Source: Patiria pectinifera
Taxonomy: Eukaryota > Echinodermata > Asteroidea > Valvatida > Asterinidae
Direction of reading: 5' to 3'
NCBI GenBank assembly: GCA_029964075.1
Contig: CM057136.1
Location: forward strand, 7,440,001-7,504,000
Length of the DNA stretch: 64,000 nucleotides
Position 1 is the stretch's first letter. Each line of letters opens with the position of its first letter. Below are positions 50,801 through 62,234 of this stretch, one piece after another. Made by a program: the position numbers and the translations under genes. Under the pieces are notes generated by a model. The model was not told where the DNA came from. It ran no database searches and saw only the letters and a program-made list of their open reading frames with translations.

Positions 50801-51809
50801 TTTAGCTTAAGTAAGATTTGAGGCTTTGCATGATGGAGATACTAAATAATGAAAGGTTTGCGGAAACACCATGTGCGAATAATTTCTCAACTAAGAGAAT
50901 GGTTCTGAAAAGAACCAGAGGTATAAACTCATCGTTCCGGTCAGTATGCTCTGACCGTCTTCAGGAGAGTGCCTAAACTCTAAGAAACCCTACTGTTCCA
51001 CTTCAGTGGGCACCAAGCTTGTTCTAGGATCCTGTCTACTTGGCATCTTCACAGGATGCAACTTCTCACTTCATTGACTTCGCCTTTTGCTACTTAAGTA
51101 TTCACTTTCTTAGAGTTTAGGCATTCTCCAAAATTAAATGGAACAAAAAATGGAGATAAAAATACAGGGTTCAATTGACTTTTCAATACAGTAGAAATGT
51201 TATAAGAGCAACAGTATTATTCTTAACAAAATAATGAAATAAATTGTCCTTATAACCTCAAAAAACGTTTGCTAAAAAAAGTCATATGAAAGTGGCCAGG
51301 AACTGCCTCAGATTGCACCACAGAACGTCCAGAATCCAAAATCTTTACGCTCCACGTTCGTACTAATTTTTCCGTCCTTTATAAATTCCAGCACCCCCTG
51401 GCAAAAGTTTGTTACAGCGGGCTTGGTTTCTATGCCACTTATTTGCAACACATGTAACCGATGTGTGCATGGCATGGTTCATAAATGTGATAAAAGTACT
51501 GTTTCCAGAAAGACTAGCACTTGAATGGCGCGACTTTTGAAGATCAAAATGATGTATCCCAAAATTCCTTCCCAAAACAATACATGAAAGCCACAGATTT
51601 TTGAATATTATTATCTTTCCAACAATTATAATTTCAAAGGCTCCTTTAATTGTTTTTTTAAAAGTGCCTCGATCTCTTTCTCCTTGCAGACAGAGATCCT
51701 CTCTGTCGTCAAAGAACTATGCAACAAGCTGGGGTCGGAGGCTACAACCTGTCAGCTGATAGTCGACCTCTATGGCATGAAATTCCTGGAGGCACTCATT
51801 ACGGACTTG
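47870..51809 (+). CDS. Secreted saposin-domain protein, first four exons (3' end not found)
   Basis: Exons 47870-47906, 50323-50462, 50650-50724 and 51690-51809 join in phase with GT-AG introns to give 124 residues. Exon 1 encodes a signal peptide (MKLVLLLSFLAAA). Exon 2 encodes a saposin-A-type motif: CTWGPAYWCDHPLKAKECGE then YCIANDW, as at the N-terminus of prosaposins. Exons 3 and 4 start a saposin-B fold with the expected cysteines (CDDCKMF, ELCNKLG, TTCQLIVDLYG) and a potential N-glycosylation site NNST. The closing cysteines (usual ...VCxxLxxC) are not reached, so more exons must follow the donor TTG/GTAAGT at 51810. Likely a prosaposin-type lysosomal lipid-binding protein or a smaller saposin-like protein; the missing end prevents a choice. 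AATAAAT just before the ATG is not a meaningful signal here. Confidence 0.85.
48126..49296. mobile_element. TA-flanked transposon-like element, 1171 bp
   Basis: TA at 48124-48125 and 49297-49298 borders ends CAGTTGTTTTCCTGG and GGAAAACGACTG (complement CAGTCGTTTTCC). Inside, CCTAGTTCCGGAT or its complement occurs four or more times near 48359, 48540, 48880 and 49257-49290, and AAAGATTTCCAT(G)ATATACGAAGTT is inverted at 48141 and 48330. TA duplication with CAG ends fits a Tc1/mariner- or Kolobok-like non-autonomous element. It lies in the first intron of the saposin gene. Confidence 0.55.
49500..50195. repeat. Mirror-image minisatellite pair (CCGACCC / GGGTCGG)
   Basis: From 50020 to 50190 a ~16-bp unit TTTCGGGTCAGGTCGG repeats about ten times. 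From 49560 to 49660 and 49930 to 49990 the complement (AAACCGACC, CCGACCCGAAA) dominates. The two blocks face each other across ~300 bases of ordinary sequence. Confidence 0.6.
50835..51135. repeat. Half of the 35.5-kb palindrome family, with a TIR insertion
   Basis: AATAATGAAAGGTTTGCGGA to GTCTTCAGGAGAGTG (50842-50974) equals one arm of 35455-35703. At that point a ~155-bp block begins GCCTAAACTCTAAGAAA and ends TTTCTTAGAGTTTAGGC, an inverted-repeat insertion. The second arm is missing. It is in the saposin gene's third intron. Confidence 0.65.
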
Positions 51810-52046
51810 GTAAGTTCATACTATCAATTTTACTCCCAAATTGTTCCCTTTTCAGGATTCGAACCAGTCACTTTTTGCTTGCAGTGTTTGTGGCCTAATA
51901 GTCATGCCACTGCATTGTTAACAGCAACTGATAGGGTGAAGATGAAATAGGCAAAACATTTTTACATTCGTAGGGCTTTTATTATGCCCTGGTTTTTAAG
52001 CCAAGAAAGGGGAATCTTGCGATAGTGTATTCCTTCTGTGTGCCGT

Positions 52047-52430
52047 GCGTGTTTATGATGTAAATCGAGGACACACACGTGCAACATCATCGATGAATTG
52101 AGGACAGGAACCAAAATCGAGGACGACCTCGATTAGAAAACGTGTACAAAACCAATGAGAGCTGTTGCAAAAAAGTTAGGCGTAAAGACAAAGGAAAAGG
52201 GAAGAGGAACAAAAGAAAATCCTCTATTAACATCGTCAACAAATCGTTGTTTATGGTGTAAATCGAGGACACACGTGCAACATCATCAGTGAATCGAGGA
52301 CAGGAACCAAATCGAGAACGACCTCGATTAGAAAATGTGTACAAAACCAATGAGGTCTGTTGTGAAAAAGTTTGAGAACAAACAAAGGAAAAGGGAAGAG
52401 GAACAAAAGAAAATCCTTGATTTACACCAT
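52047..52430. repeat. Two tandem copies of a ~205-bp unit
   Basis: TGTAAATCGAGGACACAC, ACCTCGATTAGAAAA, GTACAAAACCAATGAG and GGAAAAGGGAAGAGGAACAA occur in the same order at 52060-52230 and 52257-52415 with small differences, i.e. a local tandem duplication. Confidence 0.75.
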
Positions 52431-54098
52431 AAATATGTGTGCTAGCGTGTGTGTATGTGTGTTCTGGCCTGCACCGCGTTATGGGGAAGTTTTTCATTGT
52501 TAAGCAACTTTAGACCAAGTTATGGGACTGTCTGCTGTGCTGGTGTATTGTGAATTTAGGACTATGAAATACTGACTCAATGGTATTATTGAGCATGCCT
52601 ACATAAGGGTTCTGAACGTTCAATCAATAAAACGGTAAAAGGCATCGGATTTCATAGGAGTCAAAATTTCATGTGCCACTGGAAATGTGTTCAAGACCAG
52701 CCAGCCGGACTTTGTCAAATGTTTAAAACCAGCCACGTGAGGGGCTCTCGACCAATAGGAATGGGTATACTGTTTTTATGAGAATAACAGCACAGAGTTG
52801 ACCCAAGACCTCTGTTAAATGTAACATGAGTTACCATGGAATTATTGCCCTTTGCAGTACTTCATAAAACTGTAAGTACCACCAAAGTGTAACTGTCCAA
52901 AAAAAAAAAAAAGCGAACAACGAAACTTGACAAAAGTTGTTTGTAACAATTCGTGACATTGTTTATGTAATTTTTTGAATAGATGCAAGATAATGAGTGG
53001 TAATTTTATAGTCATGTTGTATTTTTGTGTGCTACGAACTTAGGAAGTTAGGGTCTTATAGTTATACATCACCCCTGCCCCTGCCTCTGGCCCTGTGTCA
53101 GTTTAATGGGTCTCCAGGGCTTGGAGTGAAGATACCGTTGCATTATGAAGGTCACTATTATCTTACATTGTGACTTCCAACAAAATGGGTATTCTTATTT
53201 TAATTGACAATTAAAAGTTAGTAATTGTATCATTTCATGCAAGACTTTCATGCAAGGCGGCCAGAGCTTATTGTGCAGTCCCACTTGTTTCAGTGCTCGA
53301 ATGGTATTTCGCACCTATTCAAAACAGGATCTGTGTGCTTGCCAGAGAACAGTTTAGTTTCACCGCATTTGACACCATTTTCTCTTTCAGACAAGTTGTT
53401 TTTCATTTCTTTTTTTATTGCTTTGTAATTTGCTTGCCTGCATGACAATGACGAGTCATTGCGGCACGTGACTGAAGGTGTGTTTCATGACAATGGATTC
53501 CAACCAACCGTCCATTTGACAAAAAAAAAATCGAAACATTTGACTTCCTGAAATAAGTGGCATCGATACTCGGGAAAACAGATTAATGTGTTTTCCATCC
53601 ATTGTTACATTGTCCGTGATGCTGCTTTGTTCCTGGTGATTGATTGTCCACAGTTGACGAAAAACAAACACAGCTTTTTTAATGCGATCACAAATTTTTA
53701 AGTTTTATAACAGCAAGGTTGACTTGATGTACGTGATAAAAGAGTATGATCATGATGACTATAAATATCCTAGGAAAGGGGCCGGGGGTGGGTGTTGTGA
53801 AGTGGTTTTTTTTGGGGGGGGGCACTGCAGATGCACATCTCCATCAATTTCAAACAGTTGTCCCCCTCCCCACCCCCCCCAAAAAAAATATATATAAAGT
53901 ACAAGCATGGAGCTGTTTTATACTACAGGTAGCTCCATGGTACTACATGTACAGTATGTCCTTGTATGCATACACTGTATGCTTAACTGATGTACTTACA
54001 TGTACCGGTACCACATGTACCGGTACATATACATGCCATATTGTTTTTATTAAAATAAAGGCTTTAAATTTACCGTATCATGCAACATATGTACCGGT

Positions 54099-54282
54099 GT
54101 AGCTTGAATATGCGACTCCATGAAATGTGGACTCATTGGTAGTACTGCGCACGCGTGAGTACGATACTATGCTATTTTTAGGATGTTTCGGGAGAGTGAC
54201 CTGTCACGTGCGAGGGATCAACCAATAATAGGGAAATAGTGGTCCGATTTTCATAGGAGTCGGATTTTCATGTGACACCGGT
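54099..54282. mobile_element. ~185-bp MITE, CCGGTGT termini, copy 1
   Basis: Ends CCGGTGTAGCTTGAATATGC and TCGGATTTTCATGTGACACCGG are imperfect inverted repeats. Nearly the whole unit recurs in the same orientation at 59892-60083. Confidence 0.7.
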
Positions 54283-55569
54283 GCATATACCTCCATAACA
54301 GAAAATCTTGTTGGGATGATCAATTTACCGGTACAGTTATGATTTATCACCTGAAACCTTATTGAATGCCAATTTTGTAACACATCCAGCCCCATGGTTC
54401 AGACAGAATTAATGAGATTATCAAATTATCTCTCATAATCTGTATTGTGGTTCTCGTATTGACTTTGTGTAGGCACTATACTGTACATGTACATGTGTAC
54501 ACATCCAATTGACCTATCGCGGTAGAATTGGTGTTAGAATGGCGTCAACACAGCTTGTGAAATTTTGTCCAAATGGACGTGGAATGGGCAAAGTCTGAGA
54601 GAATCAAAACTTAGCATACAAAAACTCCATAGGGTTGTCTAAGGGGCGTGGCTAACTCGCAAACGGCGATAGGTCAACTGAGTGCGGGTGCCATCAGAAA
54701 AGTGTTCTGCTTTCAAAAGACTACCGTAGTTTCCTCTGGATATAAAAAGACTTGCTAAAAAAGCTTGACCTTTAAATTGTATTCCCTTGTACATGTGCAT
54801 ACTGTACATTGTACGTGTGCACTGCAAGAATTCACCCTAAGCACTTCCTCATCATGTGACGGGCATGAAAAGTTTGAACAGTTGCTTGACACCAAGAAGT
54901 ATCTCAGAGTTCATACATGTAGCAAATAGTCGGTGAAACTTCTACAAAAAATTACTTTTAACACGGTTGCGGTGTGTGTTCAAAATAAAAATTTTTGCAC
55001 CAATGCCTCCAACTTCTTCTCATGTATTGTTTATAGGCCTAATCATTGGCAAATTAAAAAAAGAGAGCTATATTATAATTGTGATGGACATGTACATGTA
55101 CAATGTACGATACATATACAGGGTGAGTTAGAATGATTTGGACCCCAGTTTACCATTTGTTTTTGGGTGCAAATACTGGTAGAGTAAATTGAGGATAAAC
55201 TGAGTGTTTCATATATATGAAAGGTTATTACCTTGTCTTCCACAGGAATTTAGAATTTTTCAAATTAGTGGCTGTGGTGAGGAGTTTTGCCATTTTCATT
55301 TATAGTCTGCACACAGAACTGGTTTTGCCTTTTTTAAATGTGTCAATAACTTCAAGGGAGTCAGTCACGATGACTAGGTTTCTATTTGTTATAACACTGC
55401 TTCACATCAGTACGCGATTTCAATAAATTTGTTTAACCATGGAACTGTGGTCAGAGTATTAACGTTTGTTCTTTGCTAGCGCTTTTCTTCAAAATGGTAC
55501 AGTGGATGAAACTTATACCAAACTTGTACATGTACATGTACATGTACATGCACTGTACAATGTATGTCC

Positions 55570-55860
55570 AACATAGCCTATGGGCTCCGTGCGCCGACAA
55601 AAGAGGGCGCCCTTTTACCTAGCAACGACGTCCCATGGGCGGGACATTTCGCTGGTTGACGCGCACCGTTCCTTGTGTGTCATGTACACCAGGGGATTTG
55701 TACTATGTACAGTGTACATACATGTATGCAGCTAGTGGCCGCGCTTAGTCATGTTAGTGCACACGTGGCAAATGAATTGCAGTCAGGCAAGATGGCGTTG
55801 GTCGGTCACCCCCAACTGTACTTCCTTTGCCGGTGAGGGGGTACTTGTGAACGGAGCGGA
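55570..55860. repeat. Dispersed ~270-bp repeat, copy 2
   Basis: Reverse complement of 17930-18200, with insertions of ACATGTA-type words. GGGCTCCGTGCGCCGACAAA at the left edge matches TTTGTTGGCGCACGGAGCCC in the other copy. Confidence 0.65.
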
Positions 55861-56039
55861 TAACATACATGTATCTCATTTGCACTTGTTTGATAATTGC
55901 TACATATTTTTAATAATTTATTTTATTTGGGTGTAGATCATTCTGACTCTTGTATGCTACCGGTACTTGAAAGCTCTATAGACCATTGGAGTACGTTGCC
56001 CACTTTTTGTGATTACTGGGATAGTACCGGTATTGGCTA

Positions 56040-56541
56040 GTATACAAATAACGAATGTTTGTGAGTGTGATGGTAAGAATAATTTCATGAGGTGACAGAT
56101 TGAATGTTCTATTCCACGAGGCGAAGCCGAGTGGAATAGAACATTCAATCTGTCACCGAATGAAATTATTCTTTCCATTGCATGAACGTAAAACATTCGT
56201 TATTTGTTTTGTACAACACCTGAATAAATTCTCGTCATTTGATTGGTAAATTATAAACTACAATTTATTTTGATTTTAAAGATGTTGAACTACCCCTTCA
56301 CAAAAATGTTTGAACCCAACGATGTAGCGCTGGCTCTTTGGAACAATACGCGCTACGCTGAACGCGCACACCAGCATGCATTTTGCACGCAAATACCGCG
56401 TCATGGAACAAGCGCAAAGTGAAACGGTATAACGCATGGGTATAACGCATGGTCGCACCGTGCACTATACCGAATAATAATATGTCACGTGATCTACAAT
56501 TAACCAATCAGATGACGGGGATTTATTCAGGTGTTGTATAA
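56040..56541. mobile_element. Composite hairpin plus TIR element, second copy
   Basis: 56040-56210 folds on itself (ACAAATAACGAATGTTTGTG with ACATTCGTTATTTGTTTTGT; GATTGAATGTTCTATTCCAC arms). 56211-56541 has ends TACAACACCTGAATAAATTC and GGATTTATTCAGGTGTTGTA. The layout and inner words are those of 18209-18733. Confidence 0.7.
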
Positions 56542-56547
56542 TACGTA

Positions 56548-56860
56548 AAGTGCTCGCCTCTCACCACTCTGGCCCTGGTTCGTTCCCGGCTAGGACCATA
56601 TGTGAGTAGAGTTGTGCGTTGGTTCTCTCCTGTGCCACAAGGGTTTTGCTCCGGGCCCTCCGGTTTTCCTCCTTCCGAAAAAAATCAAACACTTTCGATC
56701 ATTGACTATGCTCCGTGGTCCTATATGGGTCACATGGCTGGCTGCCAAAAGGCGCATAAATTTACCTGCCTGCTGCTCAACCACGTTGCAGCTGCAGATC
56801 CTTCGCAATTCAGCTTCTCAGCTGCGAGTAAAGATGATCAGCCTCCGAAAATATTATAAA
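56548..56860 (+). repeat. tRNA-derived SINE with body
   Basis: The head has an A-box-like AGTGCTCGCCTCTCACC and B box CTGGTTCGTTCCCGG; the body includes GGGTTTTGCTCCGGGCCCTC and a 3' part TGGCTGCCAAAAGGCGCATA ending in AAAATATTATAAATTAT, repeated once more after it. The 3' part also occurs inside the element at 57660-57880. Confidence 0.65.
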
Positions 56861-57076
56861 TTATGATTAGCCTCCGAAAATATTATAAATTATTGATTCA
56901 GCAGAACTACACGTAGCCCACTTATCGATATGATTATTTTTTATTATATTATTATTTATTTCTGGTAATGAAACCAAGGATTCCTGGAAAGCGCCCTAAA
57001 GGCACCGTAGCTCGCAAGCCTGAAGAAACCTGTAGAGAGGAGACAATTAATGAAAAGCAATTATAGTTTTTTCGAC

Positions 57077-57225
57077 ATGGGAGGAAAACCCCAGAAGAAT
57101 ATTCTGGGGAGGGGGGGGGGGGACCCACAGAATCAGGCAGGGACTGAAAACCCAATCCACATGTTGGCCCAGGTGGGATTCGAACCTGGGTGACAGCTGT
57201 GGAAGGCGAGGAAAGTATCGCTACC
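57077..57225 (-). repeat. tRNA-derived SINE, copy of the 20.7-kb family
   Basis: GGGAGGAAAACCCCAGAAGA, then AGGTGGGATTCGAACCTGGG and TGGAAGGCGAGGAAAGTA, match 20770-20905. On the minus strand the B box is CCCAGGTTCGAATCCC. A G run at 57110 is expanded. Confidence 0.6.
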
Positions 57226-57654
57226 TAGGCGAACCTGGGAAACAAGCTAGGGTGCCCTGTATTACAGTTCAAGGAGATCTGAGAGCACTGGGAAGTCCAT
57301 AACACGCACACTAACATGTAGTTGGCCTACTTTGTACATGTATTCATGGGTCTCGTGATTAGAAGCACGTGCTAGATACGGTAATAATACTACAGTTAAT
57401 ATTTGTACACGTATACATGTATGTACAATTGTAATACATTGCAATTCTAAACTTGTGTAATTCATAGGTTCAAAGGCTGTTGTCTGAAGTGCCTCTTGAC
57501 AGATATTTTTGGTTTTTGAAGTTTTTTTTCAACAGCACCTACGTACCCTTCAAATATATTAATGAATTTAATTCTTTTTATTATTAGTTTTTATTTACAT
57601 TGTACTTATTAAAAATATATTCCATTGAACAATTCATCTTGTCATTTTTTACTA

Positions 57655-57877
57655 GCAGTGGGAACAAGTCAAGTGGGCGTTTTTACCCCAGTTTACCCAA
57701 TGGGTCACATGGCTGGCTGCCAAAAGGCGCATAAATGTACATGCCTGCTCCTCGACCACGTTGCAGCTGCGTCCTTCGCAATTCAGCTTCTCAGCTAAGA
57801 GTAAAGATGATCAGCCTCCGAAAATATTATAGGGTAAACTGGGGTAAAAACGCCCACTTGACTTGTTCCCACTGCAC
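57655..57877. mobile_element. ~220-bp MITE with GGGCGTTTTTACCCC termini
   Basis: AGTGGGAACAAGTCAAGTGG leads on to CGTTTTTACCCCAGTTTACCC and is mirrored at the right by GGGTAAACTGGGGTAAAAAC to TTGTTCCCACT, giving ~45-bp inverted repeats. It interrupts the left arm of the 57515-60495 repeat; the intact arm at 60340 shows the site without it. The filling is a piece of the SINE found at 56735-56855. Confidence 0.7.
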
Positions 57878-59891
57878 AGTGGTTTAAGACCCAGACATTT
57901 CAAAAAAAAAATTCCCCCAATATTATGCCTTAATTTAGTTTACTTGTATCTAATGAGTTAATTTATAGCAGATAAAAATATTTTTTCCAACATCTTTACC
58001 GTTTATATCACTCAAGTACAAAACTTCACAAAACTAAGAGGGTTAGTCTTATTACAGTAGGCACATTAGTGCAACAATAACAAAACCTGTTTTTCTATAC
58101 CGAAATTATATCTTCAGACAGAAAACTGTGCATCATCTTGTAGCTTGTTTAGTACCCTTTAAGCTAATATAACACTTGTTATGAAAAGTGTTTCAGAAAG
58201 TGCAGAAATTTGCGGGGACAACTTACGGTAAATTATTGAGAAGTAACCCCAAAAAGCAAAACAAACTCAAGTTATGTTTGCTGATACATTTTTACAATCG
58301 GCCATAAACGGCCTGGGTAAAATTGTCTATTTTCTTCATAAATTGGTACTCTGATTATTTGGCTACAAATATAATCAACCGGAAAAGTCGCGCAATGCAT
58401 CGTTGTGCCGAAGAAAATCAACTTTGTAAGCAGTCCTCAGCTGAGATTTAACGTAAAACGCTGTCGCTGGCGACAAAGTGAACAGCGCCCTCTATTGTTG
58501 AGACTTGTCTAGCGTGATCGCTGTGTTGGGCTCGGTGTCGTCGATGGCACTTCGGAAATTTGTGTAAGAAGGTTCAAATCTCGGGGCTCGTGTGGGATTT
58601 ACAGTTAACCATTATTGAAGAAATTGAGCTGTTAATGGTTTTCTTTTTCATGGAAAATGTAGATAGAATTAGAGATGAAAAGATTTTATTTTTTGCACAA
58701 TGTTTTGGTGTAGGCCCACACTGGGCGCGGTCAGCCAAACGACAACATCATGTTCCTGGTGTTAGTGATTTCAGCCAACCAAACGTGTTTTCCCCACGGA
58801 AGCCAGATACTTGCAAGCACTATTTTGTTGATAATAATGTCCAGCCACAATTCCTGACCAGAGCTGTCATTGTGATGTAAAGCATCGACAATGACTTAAA
58901 TGTAAACACTGAGATTATAATATTTTCTGATAATTTTATTCTTATTTTTCTGTATGACTTTTCTGAAACCAAGCCCTTACGTCCCCCATTTTCTTCTTAT
59001 GATAAGGACTCCTTCACTCCATTGTGCATGGTCACACATTTGTTTCAGTTCCATTAATTTGGCAATGGACAAGAAGATCGGACAAACAAATACGCCACCC
59101 TCTAAATGAGACGTGGAATAAATATCTAAAGAGAAGGGTTGGCCGGAACAAGAGGCCAGATTATATAAGAACTTATAATAGACTTCAACCGACAAAGGAG
59201 GAGGTTACGAACTGAACATTTCTAAGCGATTAAGAAAACTTAGGGAGAATTAGATATGAGCCGAATTTAATAGATCACCACCGCAGCTACTCTCTCAAAA
59301 ACCAACCACATTTTCTTTTTATGAATATTTTATAAGTTTTTAAAAGAGCCGTTTCAAAAACAAATGCTCGACACTTTATCAATTACTGTTGCGGAGGTGA
59401 TGGATTTCACAATTACATATATGTCAGAAGGGGATGAAGCTGATGTTACCAAAGCTGAGCTTGATCGCCCGAGAATTAATCCTCTAGATGAAGTGGGACC
59501 GCGCCAGCAGCAGAAGAACGGGCGCCGGATATTAGATGAATTGAGGAAAGCCATTTTTGTGTGAGAGCAGTGGCCCAATATACGATTTTATCTGTTTTCA
59601 CAAATAAGTCTCAATAATTACAGGTTTTCTCTTAGCTAGAAGGAACAAATAAAGGCTGCACCACTTAAGAGCACCATTTTCGGATTTCCATGGTAAAATA
59701 CAACAGAAAATAATAGTAAGATTAATGATAAAATTTTGCAAATAAATAGCCTTATCACAGGGAATATATATTTTAAAAAATAACAAAGTAATCACCTTGA
59801 AAACTTGCATTTGCAAGCTGGTTTAATCTTTATTTAACATAGTAAATCTAAAATTAACAAAAAAAACAAAAAAAACAAATTGGTTTCCGTG

Positions 59892-60083
59892 CCGGTGTAG
59901 CGTGAATATCCGACTCCATGAAATGTGGACTCATCGGTAGTACTGCGCACGCGTGAGTACGATACTATGCTATTTTTAGGATCGTTTCGGGAGAGTAAAC
60001 TGTCACGTGCGAGGGATTAACCAATAATAGGGAAAAAGGGGTCCGATTTTCATAGGAGTAGGATTTTCACGTCACACCGGCAC
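59892..60083. mobile_element. ~190-bp MITE, CCGGTGT termini, copy 2
   Basis: Closely similar to 54099-54282 (GCGCACGCGTGAGTACGATA and TCACGTGCGAGGGAT shared). It lies inside the inverted-repeat-bounded segment. Confidence 0.7.
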
Positions 60084-60687
60084 CGTGATGAGAAGCGATC
60101 GACGTGTAATAAACGTTAATGTAAAAATCGTCACAAGAGGGCGACATTGATAACTAGCGCCCTCTTTTGAAATTAAGCTCCAATTTTTGACAATCTCGGT
60201 GGGTTACGTTTTTAGATAATTGCCAGCCTAGTTTTTTGTACCCAGAGATGGTATTTAAACATGCTTGATGTATTTTATAGGACATTTGACGGTTTAAAGT
60301 CCTGCAATATACCGATGTCTGGGTCACATATGGTTTTAAACCACTGTGCACTGCTAGTAAAAAATGACAAGATGAATTGTTCAATGGAATATATTTTTAA
60401 TAAGTACAATGTAAATAAAAACTAATAATAAAAAGAATTAAATTCATTAATATATTTGAAGGGTACGTAGGTGCTGTTGAAACAAAACTTGGAAAAAAAG
60501 TTTCAAAAAATGACCGTCGAAGGTTTAGCCTATATCGCTTAAAATTATTTTATAAAAAAAAGTATTTTATTTTTTTATTATTCTTTAGTTGATACATGTA
60601 TATATGTTAAGAAGGGTTAATTACATAATTACAAATGATTAAAATAATAAAATCTATTTTTATATTTGCTTAATAATGTTTTTTGAG

Positions 60688-60745
60688 TGGGCGTTTTTAC
60701 CCCGGGCAAAATCAGGGGTCTCGGGGTAAAAACGCCCAGTACATT
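60688..60745. repeat. Short GGGCGTTTTTACCCC hairpin
   Basis: GTGGGCGTTTTTACCCCGGG pairs with CTCGGGGTAAAAACGCCCA around a ~15-base loop. Related words are at 57665, 57840, 61993-62025 and 62210, so this is a fragment of that MITE family. Confidence 0.5.
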
Positions 60746-61989
60746 TCTTGACATCAAACTCTATTGCCGCCTCATTTATCTTCAGAAACCTCACTATTAG
60801 AACTTTCTACAGCATTATGTTTATTGTATCAGTACAATGTATGTATTAGCTATTAGAGTCCTTCCACATAAATATTAAACAGTGTATTGTGTGAAGTGGG
60901 AAGGTACATGTAGGGGGTATCACTAACTGACATTGCGTAGTGGCAAGGTATCTGGCATTTGGTAGGGAATGCCCGAGAAATCATGAGCTCATGGCATTTT
61001 CTCAAGAAAAAACAAAATAACACCTTTATGGTGATTTGAGTATACTTTTAATAATTAAAAATGACTAGAAATGGTTCTCAGACCCAACTAGACCGGTTTC
61101 TGCTCTCATGCTATACTAGCAGAGCTTCATCAGTAGTAAGCCAATATCGGTATTTTATATTCGGCTAAAGTCGTGTCAAATGTTACAGTGCATAGATACC
61201 GGTAAGTGCATGTACGTGTACATGTAATATAATTTTGTGTCAACCTCGTGATGAGTCCAATTCCCGGTTAACGATAAACGTTGATTTGACAAGTAAACCT
61301 TTCAGACTTTTGGCCTTTTTATAGGCAGGAATTGGTTTGCTGGGAAACAGATTGCATAATTTCGGGTGTTCCGAAATTAAATGCCAGTCTTTCAGCAATG
61401 CTTTTGTTAGCTGTGTAGATTATCTTGAAGACTAGAGGTGGTTCTTTTGGTCGTGTTTCATTCATGATGTACATGTATTGCTCACAGTTTTCAAATTTTA
61501 CGTCTTTTATGACTGGCAATTTCCTCTTTCTTGTGGTTACAGAGTAGAAGTTTCTCCATGATTGCATTTCTTTGCTCTAAAAAATCTGTCTCGTTGTTAC
61601 AGAGATGTGCATATCTTAGTAGTTCTCCTTTGATAAAGCCTTAGGTTATCAGCAGTAGGCTAGAAACTTATGGTATGCCTAATAATATTGACTATGCTTT
61701 GGATCAACATGATTGAAATAGATTTTTCAATATTGGCAGGCATTATACCGTACATACATTTGTAAGCCTACAAGTTTGTTATGGGCGAATTATGTATGCT
61801 CATGTTCCGCTTCCTTCCACATAAAAATAACTGTTTTAAATTCATGATCAAGTTTGTAGTTATAATTAACCAGCTGTGTTTGAAAAGTTATGTGTACTTG
61901 ATGAGGTATCCCTCAATATTAAATTAATCACAAAAATATGACTATACTACAGGGAAACCTGTGGTACATCCATTTTTTTTTTATAAATG

Positions 61990-62234
61990 TGGGTGGGCGT
62001 TTTTTCCCCGAGGCCCGGGTAAAAACGCCCGCCAAACTTCCTCCCGAAAAGGGGGGAAAATTTCCCCTTATCACATGTATCAATATAATGACCATGATTT
62101 TATATAATTTGCACCTGATAATAGAGGAGACATGTATTGCATAAAACCACATATTTATTTCCTAGTGTCTCCAAGTAGTACTGAGATATTTAACAAAAAC
62201 CTAAAAATCGGGCGTTTTTACCCCAGTTTACCCT
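61990..62234. repeat. Further GGGCGTTTTTACCCC-family element
   Basis: The left end GTGGGCGTTTTTTCCCCGAG folds with CCCGGGTAAAAACGCCCG; the right end is CGGGCGTTTTTACCCCAGTTTACCC, in parts. After 62234 the sequence continues as the tail seen at 56860-56940 (GATTCAGCAGAACTACACGT). Confidence 0.5.

Larger units (their letters stand above)
57515..60495. mobile_element. ~3-kb segment bounded by ~180-bp inverted repeats, with coding-like ORFs
   Basis: The left arm (TCAACAGCACCTACGTACCC through GACAAGATGAATTGTTC in complement) is nearly identical to the complement of 60315-60490. It continues to GCACAGTGGTTTAAGACCCA at 57870-57895, after a ~220-bp insertion. Between the arms, 58712-58880 reads as a Pro/His/Arg-rich frame after an AG. 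An acceptor-like TTTGTTTCAG at 59049 is followed by a 55-codon frame (PLIWQWTRRSDKQIRHPLNE start) ending at 59215. 59364-59564 gives an acidic frame with ELDRPRINPLDEVGPRQQQ. I recognise no transposase. It may be an unclassified DNA transposon or a host gene between repeats. Confidence 0.4.
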
